The notes beneath the pieces were generated by a model. That model searched no databases, was not told the DNA's origin, and saw only the letters and a list, made by a program, of their open reading frames with translations. From the NCBI GenBank assembly GCA_023390415.1, contig JAEWCW010000101.1:1-16948 (forward strand): a stretch of DNA of 16,948 bases. The letters run 5' to 3'. Position numbers and translations under genes: made by a program. The first letter of the stretch is position 1. Every line of letters begins with the position of its first letter. Of the stretch, positions 1 to 7,546 are shown piece by piece. The stretch is from Pseudomonadota bacterium (lineage in GTDB: Bacteria > Pseudomonadota > Alphaproteobacteria > Sphingomonadales > Sphingomonadaceae).

Positions 1-420
1 TGCCTGCCGCCCGCTTTGGCCGGCACCCACGCCGCTGCCTTGCTGCCGTCGATGATCGACGCGGCCGCGCGTCAATGCGCCGCGCACCTTCCGCAGAGCG
101 CCTTCCTGCGCTCCGGCGCCGGCGCGCTCTCGCAGCGCCTGCGCGCCGATACGGCCCCGGACCGCGCGGCGGCCGTGCAGGCGATCCTCGCTTTGACCGG
201 TCAGGCCCGCCCGGCGCGGGTCCAGGACCCGGACCGGATGATCGACGTTCTCACCGCCGGCTTCGCAGCCGGTCTCGAGCCGGCCCAATGTCGCGGCGCG
301 AGCGATTTGCTCGAGGCCCTCGCTCCTCTGCCCACCGCCAATTTCGCCAAGGCGTTCGGTGCGATCCTCGGGACGATGGCGGCGGGGTCGGACGAACCCT
401 CGCCGATCTGCACGGAATGA
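1..420 (+). CDS. Unrecognised protein, 3' part only (5' end outside window)
   Basis: The frame is open from the first base to the TGA at 418-420, so the gene probably begins upstream; a TTG at 16 is the first in-window start-like codon but nothing supports it. The visible part is about 139 residues, rich in Ala and Leu, with two later cysteines (in AARQCAAH and PAQCRGA) and no motif I recognise. The first visible residues (CLPPALAG) resemble the end of a signal peptide with an ALA cleavage site, so the protein may be exported; this is inference. Its stop overlaps the ATG of the downstream amidohydrolase gene (ATGA at 417-420), suggesting co-transcription and translational coupling. I assign no function. 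Coding status is supported by the open frame, the tight overlap and GC-rich third positions. Confidence 0.55.
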   Translation, partial: CLPPALAGTHAAALLPSMIDAAARQCAAHLPQSAFLRSGAGALSQRLRADTAPDRAAAVQAILALTGQARPARVQDPDRMIDVLTAGFAAGLEPAQCRGASDLLEALAPLPTANFAKAFGAILGTMAAGSDEPSPICTE

Positions 421-947
421 CCGACGCGCTCGACCTCGTCCTCCCCGAGGAGCTGGTCGCCGCCGCGCGCCGCGCGATCGAGGCGAACCGCGCGGCCGGG
501 CGCTCGGTCGCGGTCGCGGAGAGCTGCACCGGCGGTCTCGTCGGGGCGGCGCTCACCGAAGTGCCCGGCTCGTCCGACGTGTTCCTGGCGAGCTTCGTCA
601 CCTATGCGGATGAGGCGAAAGTCGCTTTGCTCGGCGTCAATGAGGACGTGCTGGAGACGTTCGGCGCGGTCTCGATGCCGGTCGCCTGGGCAATGGCTCA
701 GGGCGCCCTCGCGAGATCGGGCGCGGACGTGGCAGTCGCGATCACCGGAATTGCCGGCCCCGCGGGCGGAAGCACGATGAAGCCGGTCGGGACGGTGATG
801 TTCGCCCGCGCCCGGCGCGGCGCGGACCCGGACGAGATCGTCGCCGACCAGCGCGACTTCGGCGATCTCGGCCGCGGCGGCGTGCGGCTTCAGGCCGCCT
901 TGTGCGCGCTCGAACTGCTGATGCCGGATGCGTCGCCCGCGCCGTAG
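417..947 (+). CDS. pncC: CinA C-terminal-type nicotinamide-nucleotide amidohydrolase
   Basis: Predicted 176-residue cytosolic enzyme of the CinA C-terminal (PncC) family, which deamidates nicotinamide mononucleotide to nicotinic acid mononucleotide in NAD salvage. The family hallmark ESCTGG is at residues 35-40, with Ser36 the expected catalytic serine. It is followed by the Tyr/Lys region (VTYADEAKVALLGV, Tyr63, Lys69), the glycine-rich GIAGPAGG at 111-118 and KPVG at 122-125. The N-terminal MoaB-like domain of full-length CinA is absent, as is common for alphaproteobacterial stand-alone versions. The ATG at 417 overlaps the upstream stop and gives the expected family length; longer upstream readings of this frame are not protein-like. 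The 3' end overlaps the end of the convergent ratA gene by 58 bases (890-947). Confidence 0.93.
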   Translation: MTDALDLVLPEELVAAARRAIEANRAAGRSVAVAESCTGGLVGAALTEVPGSSDVFLASFVTYADEAKVALLGVNEDVLETFGAVSMPVAWAMAQGALARSGADVAVAITGIAGPAGGSTMKPVGTVMFARARRGADPDEIVADQRDFGDLGRGGVRLQAALCALELLMPDASPAP

Positions 948-1366
948 AGCTGGTGCGCGCGTTCCTCGAACGCGCCGATCATACGCCTCAGCGCACGATC
1001 GAACATCTGCCCGGCAAGTGCCTCGAAAATGCGGCTCTTGAACGCGAAATCGACGCAGAAATGGACGCTCGTGCCACCGTCGGCCGGCTCGAACTTCCAC
1101 GCATTGTGGAGATATTTGAGCGGCCCCTCGATATAGTCGATCTCGATCTCGCGCGGCCGCGCCTTCTTCACCCGCGAAGCGAAGGTCTCCTTCAGCGACT
1201 TGAAGCCGACGACGAGGTCGGCGACCATCTCGGTCTCGCTCTCGGAGCGGATCCGGGTCGCTGCGACCCAGGGAAGGAATTCGGGATAGCGGCGGACATC
1301 GGCGACGAGATCGAAGAGCTGCTCCGGCGTGTAGGGCAGCTCCCGGGTCTCGGTATGCCGGGGCAT
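890..1366 (-). CDS. ratA: RatA/COQ10-family START-domain (coenzyme Q-binding-like) protein
   Basis: A 158-residue protein of the polyketide-cyclase/START superfamily, in the branch that includes mitochondrial COQ10 and E. coli RatA. Family features include the N-terminal TRELPYTPEQLFDLVADV segment, the YPEFLPW motif near residue 30, and the later IEGPLKYLHNAWKF segment. COQ10-type members bind ubiquinone or other hydrophobic ligands and support respiration; the toxin role reported for E. coli RatA should not be assumed here. The ATG at 1366 fits the family N-terminus; the 23 residues read upstream of it are Arg-rich and overlap lipA. It starts one base after the lipA stop (1368-1370), so the two genes form an operon. 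The last ~19 residues, Ser/Ala-rich, lie opposite the end of the convergent amidohydrolase gene. Confidence 0.88.
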   Translation of the reverse strand: MPRHTETRELPYTPEQLFDLVADVRRYPEFLPWVAATRIRSESETEMVADLVVGFKSLKETFASRVKKARPREIEIDYIEGPLKYLHNAWKFEPADGGTSVHFCVDFAFKSRIFEALAGQMFDRALRRMIGAFEERAHQLYGAGDASGISSSSAHKAA

Positions 1367-1367
1367 C

Positions 1368-2294
1368 CTAGCGCGCCCCCGCCGCCAGCTTCGCCTCCCG
1401 CGCCGCGCGCATCTTCGCGAAATCGTCGCCGGCATGGTAGCTGGAGCGGGTCAGCGGGCTCGCCGCGACCAGCAGGAAGCCCTTGGCCCGAGCGATCGCC
1501 GCATAGGCGCCGAACGTCTGCGGCGTGACGAATTCCTGCACCTTGGCGTGGCGCGGGGTCGGCTGAAGATACTGGCCCATGGTCAGGAAATCGACGTCGG
1601 CGGAGCGCATGTCGTCCATCACCTGGTGGACTTCGAGCCGCTCCTCGCCGAGCCCGACCATCACGCCGGACTTGGTGAAGATGCTCGGATCCTGCCGCTT
1701 GACGCTTTCGAGCAGGCGGAGCGAGGCATAATAGCGCGCGCCGGGCCGGATGGTCGGATAGAGCCGGGGCACCGTCTCCAGATTGTGGTTGTAGACGTCG
1801 GGCCGCGCGGCGACGATCGCCTTCACCGCCGCTTCCGGCTTGTTTCGGAAATCGGGGGTGAGGATCTCGATCGTGGTCTGCGGGGTGTTGCGGCGGAGCG
1901 CCTCGATCACCTTCACGAACTGCTTCGCGCCGCCGTCCGGAAGGTCGTCGCGGTCGACCGAGGTGATCACGATATGCTCGAGGCCGAGCTCGGCGGCGGC
2001 GACCGCGACATGCTCGGGCTCGAGCGGATCGACCGCGCGCGGCATGCCCGTCTTGACGTTGCAGAAGGCGCAGGCCCTGGTGCAGGTGTCGCCGAGGATC
2101 ATCACCGTCGCGTGCTTCTTGGTCCAGCACTCGCCGATGTTCGGGCAGGCCGCCTCCTCGCAGACGGTGGCGAGGTTGAGGCGGCGCATCAGCTTGCGGG
2201 TCTCGGCGAAGCCGACGCTGGTGGGTGCCTTCACCCGGATCCAGTCGGGCTTGCGCTGCTTCGGGCTCGGAATGACGGGGTCGGCTTCGCTCAT
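1368..2294 (-). CDS. lipA: Lipoyl synthase (radical SAM)
   Basis: A 308-residue lipoyl synthase, which inserts two sulfurs into the octanoyl chain carried by the E2 subunits of 2-oxoacid dehydrogenases and by GcvH. The auxiliary [4Fe-4S] cluster ligands are Cys45, Cys50 and Cys56 (CEEAACPNIGEC), and the radical-SAM cluster ligands are Cys71, Cys75 and Cys78 (CTRACAFC). The C-terminal RSSY motif (283-286) supplies the serine known to ligate the auxiliary cluster. Length and the N-terminal region (PDWIRVKAP) match the family, supporting the ATG at 2294. It is the first gene of a two-gene minus-strand unit with ratA and is divergent from carbonic anhydrase across 65 bases. No Shine-Dalgarno is visible; a -10-like CTATCT ends 8 bases before the ATG. 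Confidence 0.98.
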   Translation of the reverse strand: MSEADPVIPSPKQRKPDWIRVKAPTSVGFAETRKLMRRLNLATVCEEAACPNIGECWTKKHATVMILGDTCTRACAFCNVKTGMPRAVDPLEPEHVAVAAAELGLEHIVITSVDRDDLPDGGAKQFVKVIEALRRNTPQTTIEILTPDFRNKPEAAVKAIVAARPDVYNHNLETVPRLYPTIRPGARYYASLRLLESVKRQDPSIFTKSGVMVGLGEERLEVHQVMDDMRSADVDFLTMGQYLQPTPRHAKVQEFVTPQTFGAYAAIARAKGFLLVAASPLTRSSYHAGDDFAKMRAAREAKLAAGAR

Positions 2295-2302
2295 GCCGGC
2301 GC

Positions 2303-2330
2303 AGATAGCGAGTGCGGCGCCGTCTTGCCA
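2303..2330 (-). promoter_or_regulatory. Candidate promoter for lipA-ratA (possibly leaderless)
   Basis: On the minus strand, a weak -35-like TGGCAA (2330-2325) is followed after 16 bases by CTATCT (2308-2303), which ends 8 bases before the lipA ATG at 2294. The expected start of transcription would fall near the ATG, and no Shine-Dalgarno is present. The -35 match is poor, so confidence is low. Confidence 0.28.
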
Positions 2331-2352
2331 CCCCTCCCCTCGCCGCTTATCG
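2325..2352 (+). promoter_or_regulatory. Candidate promoter for carbonic anhydrase (possibly leaderless)
   Basis: TTGCCA (2325-2330), a 16-base spacer and TTATCG (2347-2352) lie just 7 bases before the ATG at 2360, placing the expected transcription start at or next to the start codon. No Shine-Dalgarno lies in between. On the other strand the same -35 bases read TGGCAA, and CTATCT (2303-2308) could be the -10 for lipA, so two promoters may share one -35 region. Inferred from sequence only. Confidence 0.35.
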
Positions 2353-2359
2353 GCGCGCC

Positions 2360-2998
2360 ATGAGCAAGTTCGACGAGCTGATCGCAGGCTATCGCCATTT
2401 CCGGGAAAGCGGCTGGGCGCGCGAGCGCGAGCGCTGGAACGAGCTGGCGGAGGGCCAAAGTCCGAAGGCGATGGTCATCGCCTGCTCCGATAGCCGCGTC
2501 GATCCGACGCAGATCTTCAACGTCCGGCCCGGTGAGATCTTCGTCGTCCGCAACGTCGCCAATCTGGTCCCGCCCTACGAGACCACCGCGGGCCGCCACG
2601 GAGTCTCTGCGGCGCTCGAATTCGCCGTCACCCAGCTCCAGGTCGAGGAGGTGATCGTCCTCGGCCACGGCTTCTGCGGCGGCTGCGCGGCCGCGCTGAC
2701 CGGCCAGTTCGACGACGCGCCCCACGGCGAGGGCCATTTCATCGCCGACTGGATCGGGCTTCTCGACGAGGCCCGCGAAAAGGTCCGGGCCCAATGCGAC
2801 GGCAAGGTCGATCGCGCCGCGCTCCACGCCATGGAGCTGGAGGCTGTGCGGGTCTCACTCGCCAACCTGCGCAGCTTCCCGTTCGTCGCCGAGCGCGAGG
2901 GCGACGGCCGGGTGAAGCTGCGCGGCGCCTATTTCGCCATTGCGGACGGCCTGCTCCATGTGCTCGATGAGGGGAGCGGCGAATTCGCGCCGGCTTGA
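2360..2998 (+). CDS. Beta-class carbonic anhydrase
   Basis: A 212-residue cytosolic zinc enzyme interconverting CO2 and bicarbonate. The zinc ligands of the beta class are present: Cys42 in CSDSR (42-46, with the Asp44/Arg46 dyad), and His103 and Cys106 in GHGFCGG (102-108). The N-terminal helix (FDELIAGYRHF) is typical of the family. The ATG at 2360 gives a family-sized protein; the in-frame extension upstream to 2312 would run through the candidate promoter and is unlikely to be translated. The putP-like symporter starts 15 bases after its stop, so the two may be co-transcribed, although their biochemical link is unclear (bicarbonate supply and solute uptake are not obviously coupled). Confidence 0.95.
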   Translation: MSKFDELIAGYRHFRESGWARERERWNELAEGQSPKAMVIACSDSRVDPTQIFNVRPGEIFVVRNVANLVPPYETTAGRHGVSAALEFAVTQLQVEEVIVLGHGFCGGCAAALTGQFDDAPHGEGHFIADWIGLLDEAREKVRAQCDGKVDRAALHAMELEAVRVSLANLRSFPFVAEREGDGRVKLRGAYFAIADGLLHVLDEGSGEFAPA

Positions 2999-3013
2999 GC
3001 GGGGGCTGACAGG

Positions 3014-4516
3014 ATGGAAACCGGCGCGATCGTATCGATCACGATCTATTTCGCGGCGATGCTCGCGATCGGCTTCTACGCCTGGCGGAAATCGACTCAG
3101 AACATAAAGGGCTATCTCCTCGGCGGGCGCGATCTCGGCCCGGCGGTCGCTGCACTCTCGGCTGGCGCCGCAGACATGAGCGGCTGGCTGCTGATGGGCC
3201 TTCCCGGCGAGATGTACCGGGTCGGGCTCAGCGCCAGCTGGATCGCGATCGGCCTGCTCGCCGGCGCCTTCGCCAATTATCACGTCGTCGCCCCCCGGCT
3301 CCGCGTCCATACCGAGCTTGCCGGCGATTCGATCACCGTCCCCGCCTTCTTCGAGGAGCGCTTCCAGGACCGCAGCCGGGCGCTGCGCGCGATCTCGGCC
3401 CTGATCATCGTCGTCTTCTTCACCCTCTACACGTCGAGCGGCATGGTCGCCGGCGGCAAGCTGTTCGAGAGCGCGTTCGGCGCCGATTACAGCTTCGGCC
3501 TGTGGCTGACCGCGGGCGTGATCATCATCTACACCTATTTCGGCGGCTTCCTCGCCGTCAGCCTCACCGATTTCGTCCAGGGCGCGATCATGTTCGTCGC
3601 TCTGGTCCTGGTCCCGGTCGTCGCGCTGACCGCGGTCGGCGGGCCCGCGGAGGCCGGCGCCATCGTCGCCCAGGTCAATCCGGCCTATCTCGACATGGTT
3701 TCCAATCTCGGCCTGCTCGCGATCGTCTCGAGCCTCGCCTGGGGCCTCGGCTATTTCGGCCAGCCGCACATCATCGTCCGCTTCATGGCGGTGCGCTCGG
3801 TCCGCGACGTTCCGACGATGCGCAATATCGGCATGAGCTGGATGCTGATCACTTTGCTCGGCGCGCTCGCCACCGGATTCGCCGGCCTCGCTTACGCCAC
3901 CCGCAACGGGATCGCGGTCGGCGATCCGGAGACGATCTTCATCCTGCTCTCGGACATCCTCTTCCACCCGCTGATCACCGGCTTCCTGCTCGCCGCTTTG
4001 CTGGCGGCGATCATGAGCACGATCTCGTCGCAGCTGCTCGTCTCCTCCTCGTCGCTGACCGAGGATTTCTACCGCACCTTCCTTCGCCGCGACGCCAGCC
4101 AGAAGGAGCTTGTGACGATCGGCCGGCTCTCGGTGCTCGCCGTGTCGCTCGCCGCGATCGTGCTCGCGCTCGATCCGGAGAGCAGCATCCTCGGCCTCGT
4201 GGCGAACGCCTGGGCCGGCTTCGGCGCCGCCTTCGGCCCGATCGTGATCCTCAGCCTCACCTGGAAAAGGATGACCCGCAACGGCGCCCTCGCCGGGATG
4301 GTCGTCGGCGCCATCACCGTTCTGGTCTGGATCTACGCGCCCCTCCTCGCCGACGGCGCGACCCTCAGCAGCCTCGTCTACGAGATGGTGCCCGGCTTCC
4401 TGCTGAGCGGCCTTGCCGCGATCCTGATCAGCCTCGCGGGATCGCCGCCGCCGCCCGACGTGGTCCGCACCTTCGAGGAGAGCCAGGCCGAGCTTGCCGC
4501 CGCCCGCCGCGGCTGA
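3014..4516 (+). CDS. putP: Sodium/proline symporter (SSS family)
   Basis: A 500-residue inner-membrane transporter of the solute:sodium symporter family, almost the same length as E. coli PutP (502). It has about 12-13 hydrophobic segments. The segment SAGAADMSGWLLMGLPGE carries Asp54 and Ser56, matching the Na+-site residues Asp55 and Ser57 of E. coli PutP. MSTISSQLLVSSS at 334-346 provides Ser335 and Thr336, matching Ser340/Thr341 of the second half of the Na+ site. These matches favour proline over other SSS substrates, though specificity is not proven and no putA is in the window. The ATG at 3014 is preceded only by a weak purine stretch (CAGG), so translation may depend on coupling to the gene 15 bases upstream. 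Confidence 0.94.
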   Translation: METGAIVSITIYFAAMLAIGFYAWRKSTQNIKGYLLGGRDLGPAVAALSAGAADMSGWLLMGLPGEMYRVGLSASWIAIGLLAGAFANYHVVAPRLRVHTELAGDSITVPAFFEERFQDRSRALRAISALIIVVFFTLYTSSGMVAGGKLFESAFGADYSFGLWLTAGVIIIYTYFGGFLAVSLTDFVQGAIMFVALVLVPVVALTAVGGPAEAGAIVAQVNPAYLDMVSNLGLLAIVSSLAWGLGYFGQPHIIVRFMAVRSVRDVPTMRNIGMSWMLITLLGALATGFAGLAYATRNGIAVGDPETIFILLSDILFHPLITGFLLAALLAAIMSTISSQLLVSSSSLTEDFYRTFLRRDASQKELVTIGRLSVLAVSLAAIVLALDPESSILGLVANAWAGFGAAFGPIVILSLTWKRMTRNGALAGMVVGAITVLVWIYAPLLADGATLSSLVYEMVPGFLLSGLAAILISLAGSPPPPDVVRTFEESQAELAAARRG

Positions 4517-4521
4517 GGCGC

Positions 4522-4549
4522 TTGTGCACTCGTCGCGGAGGTGCAACAA
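4522..4549 (+). terminator. Stem-loop after putP, weak terminator candidate
   Basis: TTGTGCAC (4522-4529) pairs with GTGCAACAA (4541-4549), giving an 8-bp stem with one bulged A and an 11-base loop, six bases after the putP stop. No T-tract follows, so if it stops transcription it is not a classical intrinsic terminator; it may instead protect a 3' end. Confidence 0.3.
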
Positions 4550-4577
4550 ACGCACGCATCGCCGTCATGGGACCGCC

Positions 4578-4895
4578 ATGAAGCCTTGTACCCTGCTTGC
4601 CGCCGCTTCGCTCGCCGCCGCCCTCGCCGGCTGCACGGCGAGCGTCACCCATCCCACCAAGACCCCATCGGAGATGCAGGCGGACATTGACGACTGTACG
4701 TCGCGGGCGAACCGGCGCTACTGGATGGATCCGGTTGCCGCGCTCTACCGCGCCTATGACTGCCTCGAAGCGCGCGGCTACCAGCGCGACGAGCACGACA
4801 TGGCCGCGCGGGTGGAGCGGGCCGTCGGCGAACGCGTTGCCCCGCCGCCCGCAGGGCCCCGCGCGCCGTGCAGGGTGCCCTGCCGGAGCGACTGA
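4578..4895 (+). CDS. Small predicted lipoprotein, function unknown
   Basis: A 105-residue predicted lipoprotein. The ATG at 4578 opens a short signal peptide (Met-Lys-Pro, then a Leu/Ala core) ending in the lipobox LAGC, with Cys19 as the lipidated residue. The mature part is short and hydrophilic. It contains two spaced cysteines around a Trp/Ala/Leu/Tyr-rich helix (DDCTSRANRRYWMDP and YRAYDCLEARGY), which could form a disulfide-linked helical pair, and two more cysteines in a Pro/Ala/Arg-rich tail. I do not recognise the family. There is no Shine-Dalgarno next to the ATG. The stop lies three bases from the end of the convergent J-domain gene. Confidence 0.75.
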   Translation: MKPCTLLAAASLAAALAGCTASVTHPTKTPSEMQADIDDCTSRANRRYWMDPVAALYRAYDCLEARGYQRDEHDMAARVERAVGERVAPPPAGPRAPCRVPCRSD

Positions 4896-4898
4896 GCG

Positions 4899-5579
4899 TC
4901 AGTAGATGAAGTCTTCGCGCTCGAGGAAATCGACCTCCTCGCGCGCGGCCCTCGGCTGGCGGTCGGCGGTCACGGTGCGCTCACGCGTCGAGCGGGCTTC
5001 GGCGGACGGCTGCGCGACGCGGGGCGCCTCCGGCTCCGCCTCCGCCGCCACCTGCCGCGCCTTGGCCGGCTGTGCGGAGAGCGCACGGGGGACAGAGGCG
5101 CGCGAGAGGAAATCCGCGACATGCTCGATCGGATCAGCCGGAGCGGCCGGTTCGATCGCCGGCGGAGGGGGCGCAACCTTGGGTTTGGAACCGCTCGGCT
5201 CCGCCGCGACCGCCCGTTGCGGCACGATCCCGCCCAAATAGAGGTTTGCGGCGAATGGCACCGCCGCTGAGACCACGAGTCCGGCTAGGAGGAGGAGGCC
5301 GGTCCGCCTGGCGCGCCGCATCCGCGACCATCTGCGCACTTGGCTCGCTGTAATCGCCTCGACCCGGGCGCGCTCGCGGCAATCATATTCGCTTCGGCGA
5401 ACGGGGTCTCGAAGGATGGTGAAGGCCGCATTGATCTCGGCGGCCCGCTCGGCCGATTCGGCACCGGCATGATCCGGATGATGCTTCTTCATCAGCGCCC
5501 GGTAGGCGGCCTCGATTGCCGCAGGCGGAGCGCCCGGGGAAACGTTGAGGACGTCGTAGAGGCTGTACGGGCGCTCCAT
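4899..5579 (-). CDS. Membrane-anchored J-domain protein
   Basis: A 226-residue protein with an N-terminal J domain (about residues 5-68; HPD at 34-36, preceded by basic residues), the part that stimulates Hsp70 (DnaK) ATPase. The Gly/Phe and zinc-finger regions of classical DnaJ are absent. A basic stretch (RRWSRMRRARR) leads into one hydrophobic segment (about 93-113), so the J domain should face the cytoplasm and the Pro/Ala/Glu-rich C-terminal ~110 residues the periplasm. The protein ends in an acidic and aromatic tail (EEVDFLEREDFIY). I chose the ATG at 5579 because it leads directly into the J domain; a TTG at 5606 would add nine unlikely residues. It follows aspS by 76 bases on the same strand. 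Client or partner unknown. Confidence 0.82.
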   Translation of the reverse strand: MERPYSLYDVLNVSPGAPPAAIEAAYRALMKKHHPDHAGAESAERAAEINAAFTILRDPVRRSEYDCRERARVEAITASQVRRWSRMRRARRTGLLLLAGLVVSAAVPFAANLYLGGIVPQRAVAAEPSGSKPKVAPPPPAIEPAAPADPIEHVADFLSRASVPRALSAQPAKARQVAAEAEPEAPRVAQPSAEARSTRERTVTADRQPRAAREEVDFLEREDFIY

Positions 5580-5655
5580 CGCGCGCGCACCATGCCGCAA
5601 CTGCAACGGCTTAGCCAGTGGAATGCGCGGCCCCGCTCTCGTCGCGGGACACGTC

Positions 5656-7476
5656 CTATTCCGGCGCGACCGCCTTTGCGGGGTCCTTCTTCGGCGCCGC
5701 GCCCGCCGGCTCCACGATCCGGATGCCGAGCTCGCGAAGCTGCTTGGGCGAGACTCCGGAGGGCGCGCCCATCATCAGATCCTCGGCCTTCTGGGTCATC
5801 GGGAAGAGGATGACCTCGCGGATGTTGGGCTCGTCGGCGAGCAGCATGACGATCCGGTCGATTCCCGGCGCCGATCCGCCGTGCGGCGGCGCGCCATATT
5901 TGAACGCGTTGATCATGCCCGAGAAATTAGCGTCGACGTCCTCGCGGCTGTAGCCGGCGATCTCGAACGCCTTGTACATGATGTCCGGCCGGTGGTTCCG
6001 GATCGCGCCCGAACTCAGCTCCACCCCATTGCAGACGATGTCGTACTGATAGGCGAGGATGTCCAAGGGGTTCTTGGTCTCCAGCGCCTCCAGCTCGCCC
6101 TGCGGCATCGAGAAGGGATTGTGCGAGAAATCGACCTTCTTCGCTTCCTCGTCATATTCGTACATCGGGAAATCGACGATCCAGCAGAACTTGAAGGCAT
6201 CCTGCTCGATCAGGCCCAGTTCCTCGCCGACGCGGGTGCGGGCGAGGCCGGCGAGCTTGGCCGCCTGGGCTTCCTTGCCGGCCGCGAAGAAGATGCCATC
6301 GTCGGGGCCGAGGCCGAGCTCGGCAATCAGCTTGCGCATGCCTTCCTCGCCATGATTCTTGGCGATCGGACCACCGAGCTCGCCACCCTTCTGGGTGACG
6401 TAGCCGAGGCCTGCGAAGCCTTCGCTGCGCGCCCACTCGTTCATGTCGTCGAAGAACTTGCGGCTCTTCTCGGCGGTGCCAGGCGCCGGGATGGCGCGGA
6501 CGACGTTACCGGCCTCGACCATCTTGGCGAACAGGCCGAAGCCCGAGCCGCGGAAATGCTCGGTGACGTCCTTGATGATCAGCGGGTTGCGCAGGTCCGG
6601 CTTGTCGTTGCCGTATTTCAGCATCGATTCCTTGTAGGGAATGCGCGGGAACTGGCCCGCCGGAGTCACCGACTTGCCGTTGGCGAACTCCTCGAACACG
6701 CCGGCGAGCACCGGCTCGATCGCCTGGAAGACGTCTTCCTGCGTGACGAAGCTCATCTCGAAGTCGAGCTGATAGAATTCGCCGGGGCTCCGGTCCGCGC
6801 GGGCGTCCTCGTCGCGGAAGCAGGGCGCGATCTGGAAATAGCGGTCGAAGCCCGCGACCATGATCAGCTGCTTGAACATCTGCGGCGCCTGCGGGAGCGC
6901 GTAGAATTTGCCCGGGTGGACCCGGCTCGGCACCAGATAGTCGCGCGCGCCCTCGGGGCTCGAAGCGGTCAGGATCGGAGTCTGGAACTCTGTGAAGCCC
7001 TGCTCGACCATCCGCCGCCGGATCGAGGCGATGACGTTGGAGCGGAGCACGATATTCTTGTGGATGCGCTCCCGGCGCAGGTCGAGATAGCGGTAGCGGA
7101 GCCGGATATCCTCGGGATAGTCGGCCTCGCCCGCGACCGGCAGCGGCAGCTCCTGGGCAGCCGACTGGACGGTGACCGCCTCGGCGTGGATCTCGATCTG
7201 GCCGGTGGCGAGGTTCGGGTTCACCGCCTCGGATGCGCGCGCGACGACCTTGCCCTCGACCGTGACGACGGATTCCGCGCGCACGCCCTCGAGCGCCTTG
7301 AACGCCTCGTCGGCGATGTCGGTGACGACCTGGGTGATCCCATAATGGTCGCGCAGATCGACGAACAGCAGATTGCCGTGGTCGCGCTTGCGGTGCACCC
7401 AGCCCGACAGCTTGACCCGCTCCCCGACCTGGGCGGCACGGAGTTCACCGCAATTATGGGTACGATAGGCGTGCAT
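5656..7476 (-). CDS. aspS: Aspartyl-tRNA synthetase (possibly non-discriminating)
   Basis: A 606-residue bacterial-type class IIb synthetase charging tRNA-Asp. The N-terminal OB-fold anticodon domain comes first (GWVHRKRDHG from residue 25), then the class II core: motif 1 around 155-170 (FTEFQTPIL), motif 2 with FRDED at 220-224, and motif 3 GIDR at 538-541. The bacterial GAD insertion domain lies between motifs 2 and 3. His33 in RDHG matches the histidine associated with non-discriminating AspRS, which also charges tRNA-Asn for conversion by GatCAB; discriminating enzymes usually have Leu here. The ATG at 7476 fits the family; the ~72 residues readable upstream lie over the divergent rnd gene. 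A perfect TTGACA on the minus strand (7553-7548) may be its -35, but no good -10 follows. Confidence 0.97.
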   Translation of the reverse strand: MHAYRTHNCGELRAAQVGERVKLSGWVHRKRDHGNLLFVDLRDHYGITQVVTDIADEAFKALEGVRAESVVTVEGKVVARASEAVNPNLATGQIEIHAEAVTVQSAAQELPLPVAGEADYPEDIRLRYRYLDLRRERIHKNIVLRSNVIASIRRRMVEQGFTEFQTPILTASSPEGARDYLVPSRVHPGKFYALPQAPQMFKQLIMVAGFDRYFQIAPCFRDEDARADRSPGEFYQLDFEMSFVTQEDVFQAIEPVLAGVFEEFANGKSVTPAGQFPRIPYKESMLKYGNDKPDLRNPLIIKDVTEHFRGSGFGLFAKMVEAGNVVRAIPAPGTAEKSRKFFDDMNEWARSEGFAGLGYVTQKGGELGGPIAKNHGEEGMRKLIAELGLGPDDGIFFAAGKEAQAAKLAGLARTRVGEELGLIEQDAFKFCWIVDFPMYEYDEEAKKVDFSHNPFSMPQGELEALETKNPLDILAYQYDIVCNGVELSSGAIRNHRPDIMYKAFEIAGYSREDVDANFSGMINAFKYGAPPHGGSAPGIDRIVMLLADEPNIREVILFPMTQKAEDLMMGAPSGVSPKQLRELGIRIVEPAGAAPKKDPAKAVAPE

Positions 7477-7546
7477 CGAGAGCGCTTTCCAGACTTCGCA
7501 ATTTGCGGAAATGAGAGGGTCGAGCGCTTCGCGGTGCGGGGAGGCT

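Noticed and set aside
890..1366. Calling ratA a toxin-antitoxin toxin
   Set aside because: Family names carry this label from E. coli, but there is no partner antitoxin gene here (neighbour is lipA) and COQ10-like ligand binding is the better-supported family role.
2855..4555. 566-residue open frame antisense to putP
   Set aside because: Composition is dominated by Asp/Glu/Arg/Ala, typical of the reverse reading of a membrane-protein gene; no motif.
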